NCBI GenBank assembly: GCA_023525715.1
Contig: CM042010.1
Location: 83,639,894 to 83,703,893 of the forward strand
Direction of reading: 5' to 3'
Source of the DNA: Cichorium intybus
Taxonomy: Eukaryota > Streptophyta > Magnoliopsida > Asterales > Asteraceae
DNA length: 64,000 bases
The position numbers and the translations under genes are program-made. The stretch's first letter is position 1; the number at the start of each line of letters is the position of its first letter. The notes beneath the pieces are model-generated. The model was given only the letters and a program-made list of their open reading frames with translations, did not search any database and had not been told where the DNA came from. Of the stretch, positions 22,267 to 32,551 are shown in pieces.

Positions 22267-24416
22267 TTAACTTAATAGCTCCCACATCTCCTCTACTTGC
22301 GGTCCTTTCTTTCCATATGGTATCTTCTCTGGCTTTTCCAAAGCCGCAGGAAAAGGAGTTGTTCCACTAGTCTCCCCTTTCTCCCATTTGCTTGCAGGTT
22401 CCTTTTTCTTCTCTTGTTTTTCTTTTTCTTTCTTCTCTTCCTTTTCCAATTCCTCCTTTTCATCGAACACAATCTCCACATCACTATCTTCTTCAACAAT
22501 CGGAGCTGTAACCTTATTATCTACTTTCTTTCCACTTCTAAGTGTAATAACTTCATTCACCTGCGCCTTCTGAGGTAACACTTTCTCTTGTTCTCTCTCC
22601 TTCTCCATCTTCATAAGCTGATTCCCCAGTCCTAAAATTGCTTGAGTATTTGTGTCTTCAGCCTCCTTGAGTTTGAGCAAAATTTCATAGATTTCCTTTG
22701 TGCCAATGTTTGTATTTCCTCCCTGTGGCACTGGTTGCACATTTTGCTACCATACTTGTGGTTTCCTCGCATCTCTCTATTGATTACTTTTGAATGGTCG
22801 CAGCGTATTATCGAACTGACTATATCCATGAACTTGACTGATGTCCTCGTGTGTTGCCAAGCACTCGCTGTGGTTGTGACCTACTTCACCACATGTATTA
22901 CAAATGACTTGTCCATGTAATACATAAGCTCCTTTTTCTTTCTGAAATCTTGTGAGCATTTGGTTAAACTTCTTGGTGACAACACTTAATTCACTCTGAA
23001 TCACCTTCTTCCATTTGTTTTCAGCCTCCATGCTTGCCACGTACACTGTGTTGTCCTTCATAGATCCACTGACTTTTGAACCTAGACTAAGCTGCTCTAG
23101 AAATTTCCATGCATCTTCTGGTTCTTGCCACATAAAAGTTCCACTGGATGAGGCATTGATCATTGCTTGATTTGTTTCATCCACCCCATCGGAAAATAGC
23201 TTCACCAGCTGCCATCGCGGAACATCATGATGCGGACAAGAGCACATCAGATCCTTCAGTCTTTCAAATGCCTTGTGAAAAACCTCTCCAGGCTTCTGCT
23301 GGAAGTCCTGAATGGCTCGCCTGATCTCCGTGGTCTTGCTACCCGGATAGAATTCTTGAAAAATTTGGCTTTCATTTGCTCCCAAGTAGTAATACTATTA
23401 GGTTGGAGAGAAGTAAACCAATATTTGGCTTTGTCCTTTAAAGTAAAGGGAAATAATCTTAACCTAAAAGTATTCCTATTGATGTTTCTAGGAGTGTTGG
23501 CGTTTGCTATTGCTAAAAATTCATATAAATGACTATATGGATCATCAGTCTTATATCCTCTAAACTAGGTTAACACTCCTAACAATTGGGGCCTAATCTC
23601 TACTTGATTATCTACATTCTCAGGGATATATATGGGCGACGCATCATCATACTCCCTGGGTTGGAAGTGTGATGCAACCGATTGCCCTCTCGGTTGAGCA
23701 AAATATAAAGGTGGAACAATATTACCGTTATGATGCTCATTGTTGTAGTACTGCTGCCCTTGTGGTTGCTGTGGTTGTTGAAATCTCCTTGGAGGTCCCC
23801 GACCTCGGTTCCATTGTTGTTGTGGCTGGGCTGGATGATAGGGCATCCATCCATCGTCTTCCTCGTCATAAACTGGGTCTGACTCTTGGTACTGGTATTG
23901 TGGCTGCTGAGGTTGTAATTGAGGTGGTTGGGTTTGCGTTTGTGGTGGTATAGGTTGTATAACTGGTTGTGGTTTAAAAATGGGCGGCTGGTATTGTGAT
24001 GGTAATGGTTATGAAAGTTGTGGTTGTGAAACCGGTATCTGCTGTCGTGGTAATGGGTTGCCATCGCGGGTCGGCGCTCCCCAGTCCATCGCAGCAGACA
24101 CGGGCTATCTAAACGGGTTGGTAATAGGTTGGCTTAAAGGTTGGACTACAGGCTGAGTGCATGATGGTACTGGTACGGGGGCTGAAATCGCACCACCATT
24201 AGCACTTGTACTTCCAACATGAAATTCAGAAATTGGGGGTATATTTGGAACTCCCCCCATTACCTCGCCCAAGGGCTTATTGGTAACATCCTCTATTGTG
24301 ACACTACTAGGACTCATATAAACTAAACGCCTACGCACACGGTTACTGTGCACGGTTCGCTCGATTTTAGAGTAAAAAAGAAAGGGTGATGTATGCCCAC
24401 CCCGACGGGTACGCAT
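22267..24416 (-). pseudogene. Element E gag (Athila type), several breaks
   Basis: It starts with MRTRRGG at 24416, the same start as the gag of F. A proline- and glutamine-rich segment (24060-23640) precedes the Retrotrans_gag capsid-like domain (about 23570-23060). A zinc knuckle CNTCGEVGHNHSEC (near 22900-22860; CX2CX4HX4C) follows, then a lysine/glutamate-rich tail to a stop at 22267. Breaks: stop at 24105, stop near 23565, and a frame change near 23385. Known role: particle formation and RNA binding. Nonfunctional. Confidence 0.82.
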
Positions 24417-24537
24417 GCACTAATGCAAAACGACCGCCAAAACCAAAATGAAACTACTAACTAAACCAAATTATCAAAACTAAATCCAAAATTCAGAAAA
24501 CAACTCCCAACACATCGTCTTATCCTAAGCTCACAAC

Positions 24538-24555
24538 TCCCCGAGAAAGGCGCCA
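24538..24555 (-). promoter_or_regulatory. Primer-binding site of E (tRNA-Asp type, degenerate)
   Basis: TGGCGCCTTTCTCGGGGA on the minus strand, about three changes from the exact site in F (43074-43091). It lies six bases inside the LTR end. Confidence 0.75.
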
Positions 24556-24560
24556 AAATT

Positions 24561-25539
24561 TGACAACGCAGGGGTCGTAATGCGGTCAAAATAAGAAAAT
24601 AAACCTCACACACTAGTATAGCGGTAGCAAGGGTCGATCCACGGGAGTTTGGTGGTCAAGACAAGACGATAGCTTACCAACTGTAGTGTCACGCTACAGC
24701 CAGAGGGACTAACTCCACTTTCCCAAAACACATTAAAAAGACAATTTCCAAACAAATACCAAAATCCAAATCAAACATAAACTAAGCTAAACCAAACTAA
24801 ATTCTAACCTAGGATCACTTACTAAAATCAGAAACAAAGCTCAGAATCCATAAGCAAACACACCAATCAATTGCATTCAAATACATTCAAACACAATAAA
24901 TACCGAAAAGTGCAACAAAAACATAAAGTGAATGATTACTTGTATTAAAACTAAAACCAGAAGGTCCAATGTACTGAATGACGAAAATAACAACTTTAAC
25001 CTACTGCTACTGGTTGAAACAATCCAGAAACACTAAGCTAAAAGCTAAATAAACTAAACTAATAATGAAATTAAAGTGAAAACATAAGAAATACCAAAAG
25101 AGGTTGCTGAAATCCGAAACTTGGAGTCAAAGAAGCCTTAAGTCCACCTTAGGGGTCATTCCTTGCCTACTGATTTCGACCTAATGACCACATTTATACA
25201 TGTGGAAATTAAGAATCCGCGGCGCATACAGCTTCTAGTCGCGTCGCGCGTGTTGCCTTATCCCCGTTTTTTCGCTATTTGAATTTCTCTCCACCGCCTC
25301 ATCTTTGACGTGGCACGACGCACATGCCTTCACTCCCGCAGCACGCGTGTTCATTCGACTGTTTTGGCCTTATCCTCAAAACTTATTCCATTTGTCCACT
25401 TTTAGTCTCTGTTTATAACATTTTCATGCATACAAGCAATAGCACAAAAAGTGAGAAATACCAATATATATATGATATAAATTCACCAAGAATAGGGCCT
25501 AACAATGACTAAAATACATGATATTACTAGGCGTTGTCA
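24561..25539 (-). repeat. Element E 5' LTR
   Basis: 979 bases from TGACAACGCC to GCGTTGTCA on the minus strand. It carries a TATAAA at 25198-25193 with CpG-dense words directly upstream (25252-25216). Start, end and some internal blocks match the LTR of F. Confidence 0.88.
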
Positions 25540-26871
25540 ACAGTCGAAGCATATGGTGGATGACTCATTTCAGCTATTTCCTCATCTGCACTTGGATATT
25601 GAGGCTTACTTAATTTGGCATTGCTTTGCATTAGTAGCTTTCCTTTCTTTGAATCTTTCCATACTCAATTTGGCATTGCTTTGAATTTTCCGAGGATATA
25701 AGCAGCTTCTCCAAGGTCTTTCATGGCGAAACACTTACCGAGCCAAGATTTCACTTCTTGCATGGTCAGAATGTTATTTCCCATGAGCAGTATGTCATCG
25801 ACATATAGCACCAGAAAAGTGACTATACTCCTACTAGCTATGGTATATAAGTAGGACTCATCTTCACTCCTAGAGAAACCAAACTCCTTAACTTTCTCAT
25901 GGAAGCAAAGGTTACAGCTGCGAGAAGGTTGTGTTAATCCATATATTGATTTTTCAAGCTTACACACCCTATTAGGAAACTTTGCATCTTCAAAACCTTC
26001 TGGCTGATTCATATAAATATCCTCAGCCAATTTCCCATTAAGGAAAGCGGTTTTGACATCCATCTGCCAAATTTCATAGTCATGAAATGCATCTATGGCA
26101 AGCATTATCCTAATGGATTTAATCTTGGCTACTGGTGAGAAGGTTTTGTCAAAGTCAACCCCAGGGGTTTGAGTGAAACATTTCGCGACCAGCCGAGCCT
26201 TGAAGGCGTGTACCTTTCCATCCATGTCGGTCTTCTTCTTGAAGATCCATTTGCACCCAACTGTCTTTCGACCTGGCACATTGTCAACCAAATTCAAAAC
26301 TTGGTTGTCATATATGGACTTGATCTCGCTGTCCATTGCCTCCTTCCACTTAGCAGCCTCAGGGCCTGCCATTGCTTCCCTGTAGTTAGCTGGCTCATCC
26401 AGATTCACCGGTGTTCTATCACTGACGAACGTGTCACCATCTGTAGTGATATGGAATCCATAAAACTCAGGTGTTGTGCTAACTCTACTAGAGCGTCTGG
26501 GAGGTAATGAACTGATTACCGGTTCAACAGGAACTGATTCCTCTAGTTGAGGGCTTGTGTCATTCAAGGTTGCTTTATTTGTAGATTCTTGAGTTTCTTC
26601 AAGGTCAATGGTACTCCCACTGTCCTCTTTGAATATGAGATCTCTCTCTCGAAAGACTCCCCTTCGTGCTACAAAGACCATGTCCTCGCTTGGTCTGTAG
26701 AACAAATATCCAAAAGGCTGCTTTGTGTAACCAATAAAGTAACATTTCTCACTTATGGCTTCGAGCTTGTCACGAGTCTCTCGTCTTACGAAGACTTCAC
26801 AACCCCAAACCTTAATATGTGCTAACGAGGGAGCTTTCCCTGTCCACATCTCGTGAGGTGTTTTGGCAACC
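25540..26871 (-). pseudogene. Element C integrase end, reverse transcriptase and RNase H start
   Basis: A long open frame (26849 to 25665) contains the C-terminal integrase block HIKVWGCEVF, the linker, and RT with WIFKKKTDMDGK, DVKTAFLNGK and the catalytic YVDD near 25810-25799. It differs from D by scattered substitutions; GLTQPSRS replaces the usual GLKQASRS. At 25683-25667 a 17-bp stretch duplicates one at 25628-25612 and stands in place of about 100 missing bases, ending the frame. The frame is then cut by E at 25540. Confidence 0.87.
26867..26871. repeat. Left TSD of element B
   Basis: CAACC, identical to 40469-40473. Confidence 0.9.
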
Positions 26872-27367
26872 TGTTAGGTGTTGAAATAAGAGATTAGATG
26901 AACTAATATAGATGTTGAATCAATCACACAATGATAATGCAAGAGAGCTCAATTAAACAACAAGATATGAATAACATGTGCCGAATGATTTGATTAGAAC
27001 TTTGGTTTTACAATGGATTTTCTATCTTGGAGATATACAATTCTCGTAAGTTAATCTTGTAATCTCTCATTTGACACGGTATGGTATCACTAATATTTAT
27101 ACTGAATCAGTAATACCAATAGTACACTTTTTACAGAGAATATCCTATTAGTGTACTAGCCAATAGGATAGGAGATTCATGCAACATGTATTGTACTATA
27201 CGCGTGCACACAAAAGACAAGAGGACATGCTGTGAAGTCTTCGGATCCTCTATGCATAGCACTTCGGAGTCTTTAGACTTCGGTGTCATCTCTTGTTTAT
27301 TCACTTCGGGGTTTCTTGTGGGTAGGACTTCGGATATATCCGCACTTCATCACAAAATATCTTAACA
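26872..27367 (-). repeat. Element B 3' LTR
   Basis: 496 bases, TGTTAAG...CCTAACA on the minus strand. CTTCGG words (plus strand) occur at 27239, 27262, 27278, 27304 and 27328 in U3. A TATAAATA lies at 27101-27094. Confidence 0.95.
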
Positions 27368-27379
27368 ATCTCCCCCTTT
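27368..27379 (-). promoter_or_regulatory. Polypurine tract of element B
   Basis: AAAGGGGGAGAT on the minus strand directly before the 3' LTR; identical to that of A. Confidence 0.85.
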
Positions 27380-27399
27380 GTGTGAAGTGCATCCGAAGC

Positions 27400-30300
27400 C
27401 TATACTCGAAAGTTTCTCTTGTATGCCCGCTTCAGAGTCTTTTTCACAGCAAGATACCAGTTCATATGGTCTATGAACTTCTTCTTTTTCTCTGTGGAAT
27501 TTGCATGTCATGCGTTCACATGAGAAATCATCCCTGTGATGAAGGAGGAGGGATGGAGGCCAATGTAGTCTATATCAAAGAACTTAATTGTGACTTCGGT
27601 TTCATTTCGAAGTCCTTTGAAGACTACGCCATATGGTTCGTCCAAGAATTCTCCATTCTTGAATCTTGCTATGTTCCGAACTACAACAGGAGGAGTGTTC
27701 AAAGGTTGTCTGTAGTAGGAACATAGCTCCAGGTCATGTTTTGCAAATCAAAGAAGATAATTGTTGAGGAAGCCCAGTAAATGATTCTTGATAGCAAAGG
27801 TAGACATTTCAGCATTAGTAGCACCCCCGGTTCGTAGAAGATCAAGAATCTGGATGAAGTCCATAGGATTCATGATGGGAAAGTCTGCAATTGAGAACCT
27901 GGATTCAACTTCGTCTGCCCCCCTTAGAACAAGAAATTCATAATTTCTGAAGCCCAAATAAATTTCTGCTTCTTTGATTGAAATGATTCTCTTTATCTTG
28001 TTTAGGCTCCAAACATAGCTTTGCCGTTGAATATATTTGGCATAAAAGTTTATTTTGTTGGTCCAAAAAGTTGCTTTCTGATCCTCCGGTACCGAAGAGA
28101 CAAATTGAAGGAAAGCGAAGGTCTTCGGATTGAATGGTATATTAAGCTAGATGTCTTCGGTGTCAACAACTGCAAAACTTCGAAGAGGAAGTCTGTTGAG
28201 TACATTTGGATTTTGAAATCCAAACAGCTTAATTGTCTCAACAGTCCATTCACCATTGTCTCGAGCAAATTTATTTATTTTGATCATCAAATTGTAATCT
28301 GATCGTCTGGCCTTATATATTTCTTCCATATGTGGGGCAATTATATTTTCTAGTGATCGGTCTGTTGAGCTTCCAGCTCCAGCCGATCCACTAGCACCCA
28401 TGCCAGTGGTTGTGATGGTTGAAGTTGTAGGACCTGCTGTGGCTGCAGGGATCTGTCTAGGCATGCCCTGTGGCCTAGACAATCTGTCAGAGAAATTTAT
28501 CAGAGGTTGAAGTGCAACTCTCAACTTTGTAATCAAATCTTGTGTGAGAGCCGCATTCGTTCGTTGAAGTTCCTCTGTAAATTTAGTGACATCGGAAGCA
28601 GTTTGGGCAGCAGTGAGCTCTTCAATTTTTGCTCGGGCCTCATCAAGCTGTTTTTCAAGCTTGGTACTTTGCTGGATTTCACTCTGAAGTCCTTGCAAGG
28701 TTTTCATTACTTCGGAGTTTGTTTTATCGGTCTTCTCAGTAAGAGCATCAACCTTTTTGTTGATGGAGGTGACAGCAGATTCCAACTTCTTTTCGAAGGA
28801 AGATTGCATCTTATTTTGTTCATCCAAGAGCTTCTTCTCGAGACGATCCACCGATTCTTTTATTTCTTTGGATAGAGTGAACTCCAAAGACTCTATCCCT
28901 TCGGTGATGTCACCAATGGTTGGTTTTGTGGGGTCAAATCCTGTTTGAGCTTGACTAAGAGTATCAAGCTTGGAGTTGAGGACTTTGTACTGTTTCATTA
29001 GTACAAAGCCTTCATCCGGTAGGTCTTCTTCTGATGCACCTTCAGCAGTCAAGGGAGCCATGTGGAAGGCTTCGAAGAGAGCTGCTGAAGTGGGGATTTG
29101 TCTTGTTGGTGATATGGGTGTGTCAAACTCTGGTAATGAGAAATCGATACCAGAGACAGGTTTTCTGAAGTTGGAGGAGCAGTTGTTGGTGGTGTTGGAG
29201 GAGGAATTGTATGTGGTGGTGTGTCAGGTCTGGTTGATTTTGGTGGTGATTGAGGGACAGTTGTATGTGGTGGTGTTGGTGGTTTAGATGTTCTTAATGG
29301 AGATGGAGGAGGTTGGTTTACAATATGTTCTTCTTCTTGTAGTTGTTCTTCTTGGACTGTGGATGGAGTCCTTTAAGAGTCCGAAGACTCATCCACAGGA
29401 ATCAGTTTCCTCTGTCTCTTCGGCTGTTTTCTCTTCGGTGTGGTTTTCACCGAAGCCTTTCGTTTCTTTTCTTCTTTCTTTGGACCACTAGGTCCACCAG
29501 TTAACTTCTTTTTCCCTTTTCCCTTGGGAATTTATAAGACAGATGTCTCGTTGCTCAGATCAAGAGTAGGATAAGGGATCACCAAGGTGTTGCGGTAAGA
29601 GCTTACTTCATTACATTCCATGGGAACCTTGGAGAGCATGGCTATAGGTATTTGTGCACAGTAGACTGCGGGTTCATCATCCAATGGTGATACAGTGATT
29701 GGAGTGTACCTCATTTCGGGGAGAGAGGGGTCTGCCACATATCCAGTCTTTTGATAATGGACATGAACAACAATTGCCCAGAACCTTGCATTTGAAATTT
29801 CAGTCCCCTTCAGACTGTGATTGATGTGTGACAGAAGTCAGCCCATAGAATCGAGGCGTAATCAACTTTGACATCATAGTAGATTCCGAAGAGTAAGCTT
29901 TGGAAGGCCACACTTGCAGAATCTAACCCTGAAGTTCTTCCAGAAAGACATCTGAGGAAGATACTGAAGAAGTATCTCCACAGATCGGGCAGTTGGTTCT
30001 TCTTAAACAAGCTGATCTTCTCGAGTGGAGGGATGTACCCCATTTCGTTGAACATATCAACGAGTTGCTCAGCAGAAGGAGTCACAATCTCCTTGGGATC
30101 GTAGATGGGAAGATGAAGAGCTTTAGCAAATTTCTCCTTGGTAAGTTGGACTTTCTTGGTTTTTCCATTTACATCAATGGCTTCAAAATATACAGATTTC
30201 ACATGGTTGTTCGTGTCGAACAGAGCATTCGAGGTGTAGTGTGCCCTGTGAACAAGTGTTGCAGGAATCGATGGTGTGCAGGTTAGGGCATAACCAAGAA

Positions 30301-30445
30301 TCGATCTCTTCAAGCATTCGACAAGAGCATCGATGGGCTTAGGGTAAAGTTGTAGGTTGTTGCGTAGTACCAGATTTGCAGACTGGCTTTTGAGAACAGG
30401 TACTGAAATAGCTTCAGTGGTCTGAGAGGATCCTTCAGCGGCCAT
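27400..30445 (-). pseudogene. Third ORF of element B (Sirevirus 3' ORF), full length but broken
   Basis: ATG at 30445-30443 opens a frame whose first 211 codons are intact. They include the SVYFEAI and FLRCLSGRTSGLDSAS blocks. A one-base loss near 29835 shifts frame, with a further change between about 29530 and 29060. From 29061 the coiled-coil part (about 29000-28450, Lys/Glu heptads) and C-terminal domain are open except for TAGs or TGAs at 28147, 27748 and 27508, each a change from a sense codon in A. The true end is a TAG at 27402-27400. A proline-rich linker sits between the halves (29390-29120). No signal peptide or evident transmembrane segment is seen, so the usual envelope-like label is not supported. 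Role unknown. Confidence 0.78.
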
Positions 30446-30542
30446 TGTTGGAGGTTTGATGAAGGAGATGAAGTATGTTGTGTTTACAGAGAGAATTCGA
30501 GAGTTGTGTTTGCGTAAAGAGTGCGATGGATGAGGTGGAAGG

Positions 30543-30550
30543 TTTATATA
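30543..30550 (-). promoter_or_regulatory. TATA box of element B third ORF
   Basis: TATATAAA on the minus strand, about 98 bases before the ATG at 30445. This leaves room for a start site and a leader of roughly 60-70 bases. The flanking block GGGACCACGAATAC is conserved in A at 17385-17397. Confidence 0.62.
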
Positions 30551-32551
30551 GTATTCGTGGTCCCTAGGCCATTTAATGCATGTTTAAAATGGTCCAGTAG
30601 AAAGTAGACACCTCAGCACCTGCTTGTCCCACTATCTCTGCAAAAGGAGAAATATACGGCTGTCAGTTACAACGATTCAAAATTTGAACTGTTAACTTTT
30701 TGAGACGTCATTATGATTAATGTATTTCATTTAATTCTTATTGACAGCTGTAAGCAAACGGTTAAAACTCAGGGAATGTTTGTCTCTGTGATTTATCATA
30801 AATGTGGAAATCATTTGAACATTTAATTGACTTCGCAGTTATGAAAAATTATGACCGTTGAGTGTACGCTTCGGAGCATAAAGTTCCTCACTTTGGTGTG
30901 TTTGTTATTGACTCTGAAGAGTGTTCTGTCACTTCGGTGATTGACAAATGATTGCAAAGTGTTCATCACTGTACCGAAGTCCATATGTTTTTCTCTTTGT
31001 TTTTCTATAAGTTTTTGATTTTTCTTTTAACTGATGTAGTATGTCGTTTAACCTTGGTTTTCATGAATATTATGAAAAGATGATTTATTCGAGTTAATGT
31101 TCAGAGTCGTTTGAATCATGTTGGAAGTCCATTTTTCATTTGGAAGTTTGTTTGATTCAATATCGATCATGAATTTTTAAGTCTAATCACCCCATCACTG
31201 ACTTGATTTCGCATTAGGAAACATGTTTTGTGTAGTGCTTATGTGCTTCAAAATTTTCAAATATAATAAAGATAACATCCTTTGTATTTGAAATTTAAAG
31301 AAGTTTTCATTCATGAATTTAACATCAGAAGTGTTTCAGAAGGTTTGATTGGATTGTTTTGAAGATTCATTTGAAAAATTTACTCCTTTTCATCAGTTGA
31401 AGTGTTTGGATACTCAGCTCAGATGACAAGCCTTTGAGCTTCGTACACCACTCCTACTTTATCATTTAAGACAGACTACTTGAAATGTTCATATTCCTCT
31501 ACAAGGTACTCGACTATGTTATAGGAGCTCCTTGTACCGTTATTTAAAACAGAAGAATAAGCATTTGAATGCTGAATTTTCTTTTGCATTCACTTAGTTA
31601 TCTTTTGGTTTTTGTTTGTCTTTGTTTCTTTTGACAAATGTTTTCTAATTTTCTTTCTTGTTTTCTTTTATGAATTTCCTTATACAAAGACATAGAGCAT
31701 CACCATTTGGTTTCTTTCTTTGATGCTTTTTGTTTTTGTTTTAAACAATCCCTGTGAGTGAAAATCTTCATATAGTTCAATTTTGTATCATTTAATGAAA
31801 AGAGATTTAAATTTACTTATCAAACGATGTTGGTTCTATTTTTGATGAAAACTTCGGAGCACTAGAATTATCCTGTGTAGTTTTGAGGCTACATGATTAG
31901 TTTGAAGTTGAAGCGAGTCAAGTTTCGAAGGGTGGTTAGAAATAGACATTATGTTAAAATTATTGAAATCAAACAAGGCTTCAAAGTGTAAAATAGCCTT
32001 GACCTCATTTCGAAGTTTGTTTACTTACCAATGTTTCAAGTCGATTCCCAAATACCTTTTAGTGCAATAAGGTATGATTTTCAGAATCTAAAATCAAAGT
32101 TTTGTCCTTTACTTGGTTATTTCATGAGAGTAAAGTTAAACTTTGCCATTTTGCATCAGAATTTTCTTTTCGTTTGGTGTTAGTTTTTCTTGTTTTTGAA
32201 TTTTCTTAGTCTTAAAACACCTCTTTATTTTTATCTTTAAAGGATGAAGTTAACATTTGTTCAAGTGATTTTCAAATTTGAAGGATTTATTTTGAAGAAA
32301 AGTTTGTTCCGCAGACCTCCGAAGTGATATTTTACTTCGGAGTACTGCGGTGAGGTAGCAAGTGTTTTTGCTTGATTTTCTTCGATGACCTCCGAAGTGA
32401 TATTTTACTTCGGAGTACTGCGGTGAAGTAGCAAGTGTTTTTGCTTGTTTTTCTCCGATGACCTCCGAAGCCAGAATTGACTTCGGGGGTCTGCGGAGTT
32501 TATTCTTTTTGTAAATTTACTGAACAGAGTAAGAGTGAACAAATCTGGAGT
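30551..32551 (-). other. Element B spacer between pol and third ORF, non-coding
   Basis: Two kilobases of AT-rich DNA without a conserved frame. From pol outward: the 73-bp repeat array, a diverged stretch, a block conserved with A around 32050-32110, another around 31420-31560, and a promoter-proximal block around 30550-30640. Confidence 0.65.
32314..32480. repeat. 73-bp tandem repeat with inverted TTCGGAG words, element B
   Basis: GACCTCCGAAG begins at 32314, 32387 and 32460, so the period is 73. Within each unit CTCCGAAG and CTTCGGAG face each other across about 10 AT bases, which would form a hairpin. Confidence 0.88.

Larger units (their letters stand above)
20916..25539 (-). mobile_element. 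Element E: Athila-type Ty3/gypsy element, 5' part, cut by A
   Basis: Minus strand, reading right to left: 5' LTR (25539-24561), tRNA-Asp-type primer site, gag, protease and the start of RT. RT stops in mid-domain where A was inserted at 20916. The remainder must lie left of element A, outside the window. Gag and protease resemble those of F at protein level, and the LTR shares short blocks with F's, so E and F are diverged members of one lineage. E itself interrupts the RNase H region of copia element C at 25540; the expected 5-bp duplication there reads ACAGT (25540-25544). Confidence 0.88.
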
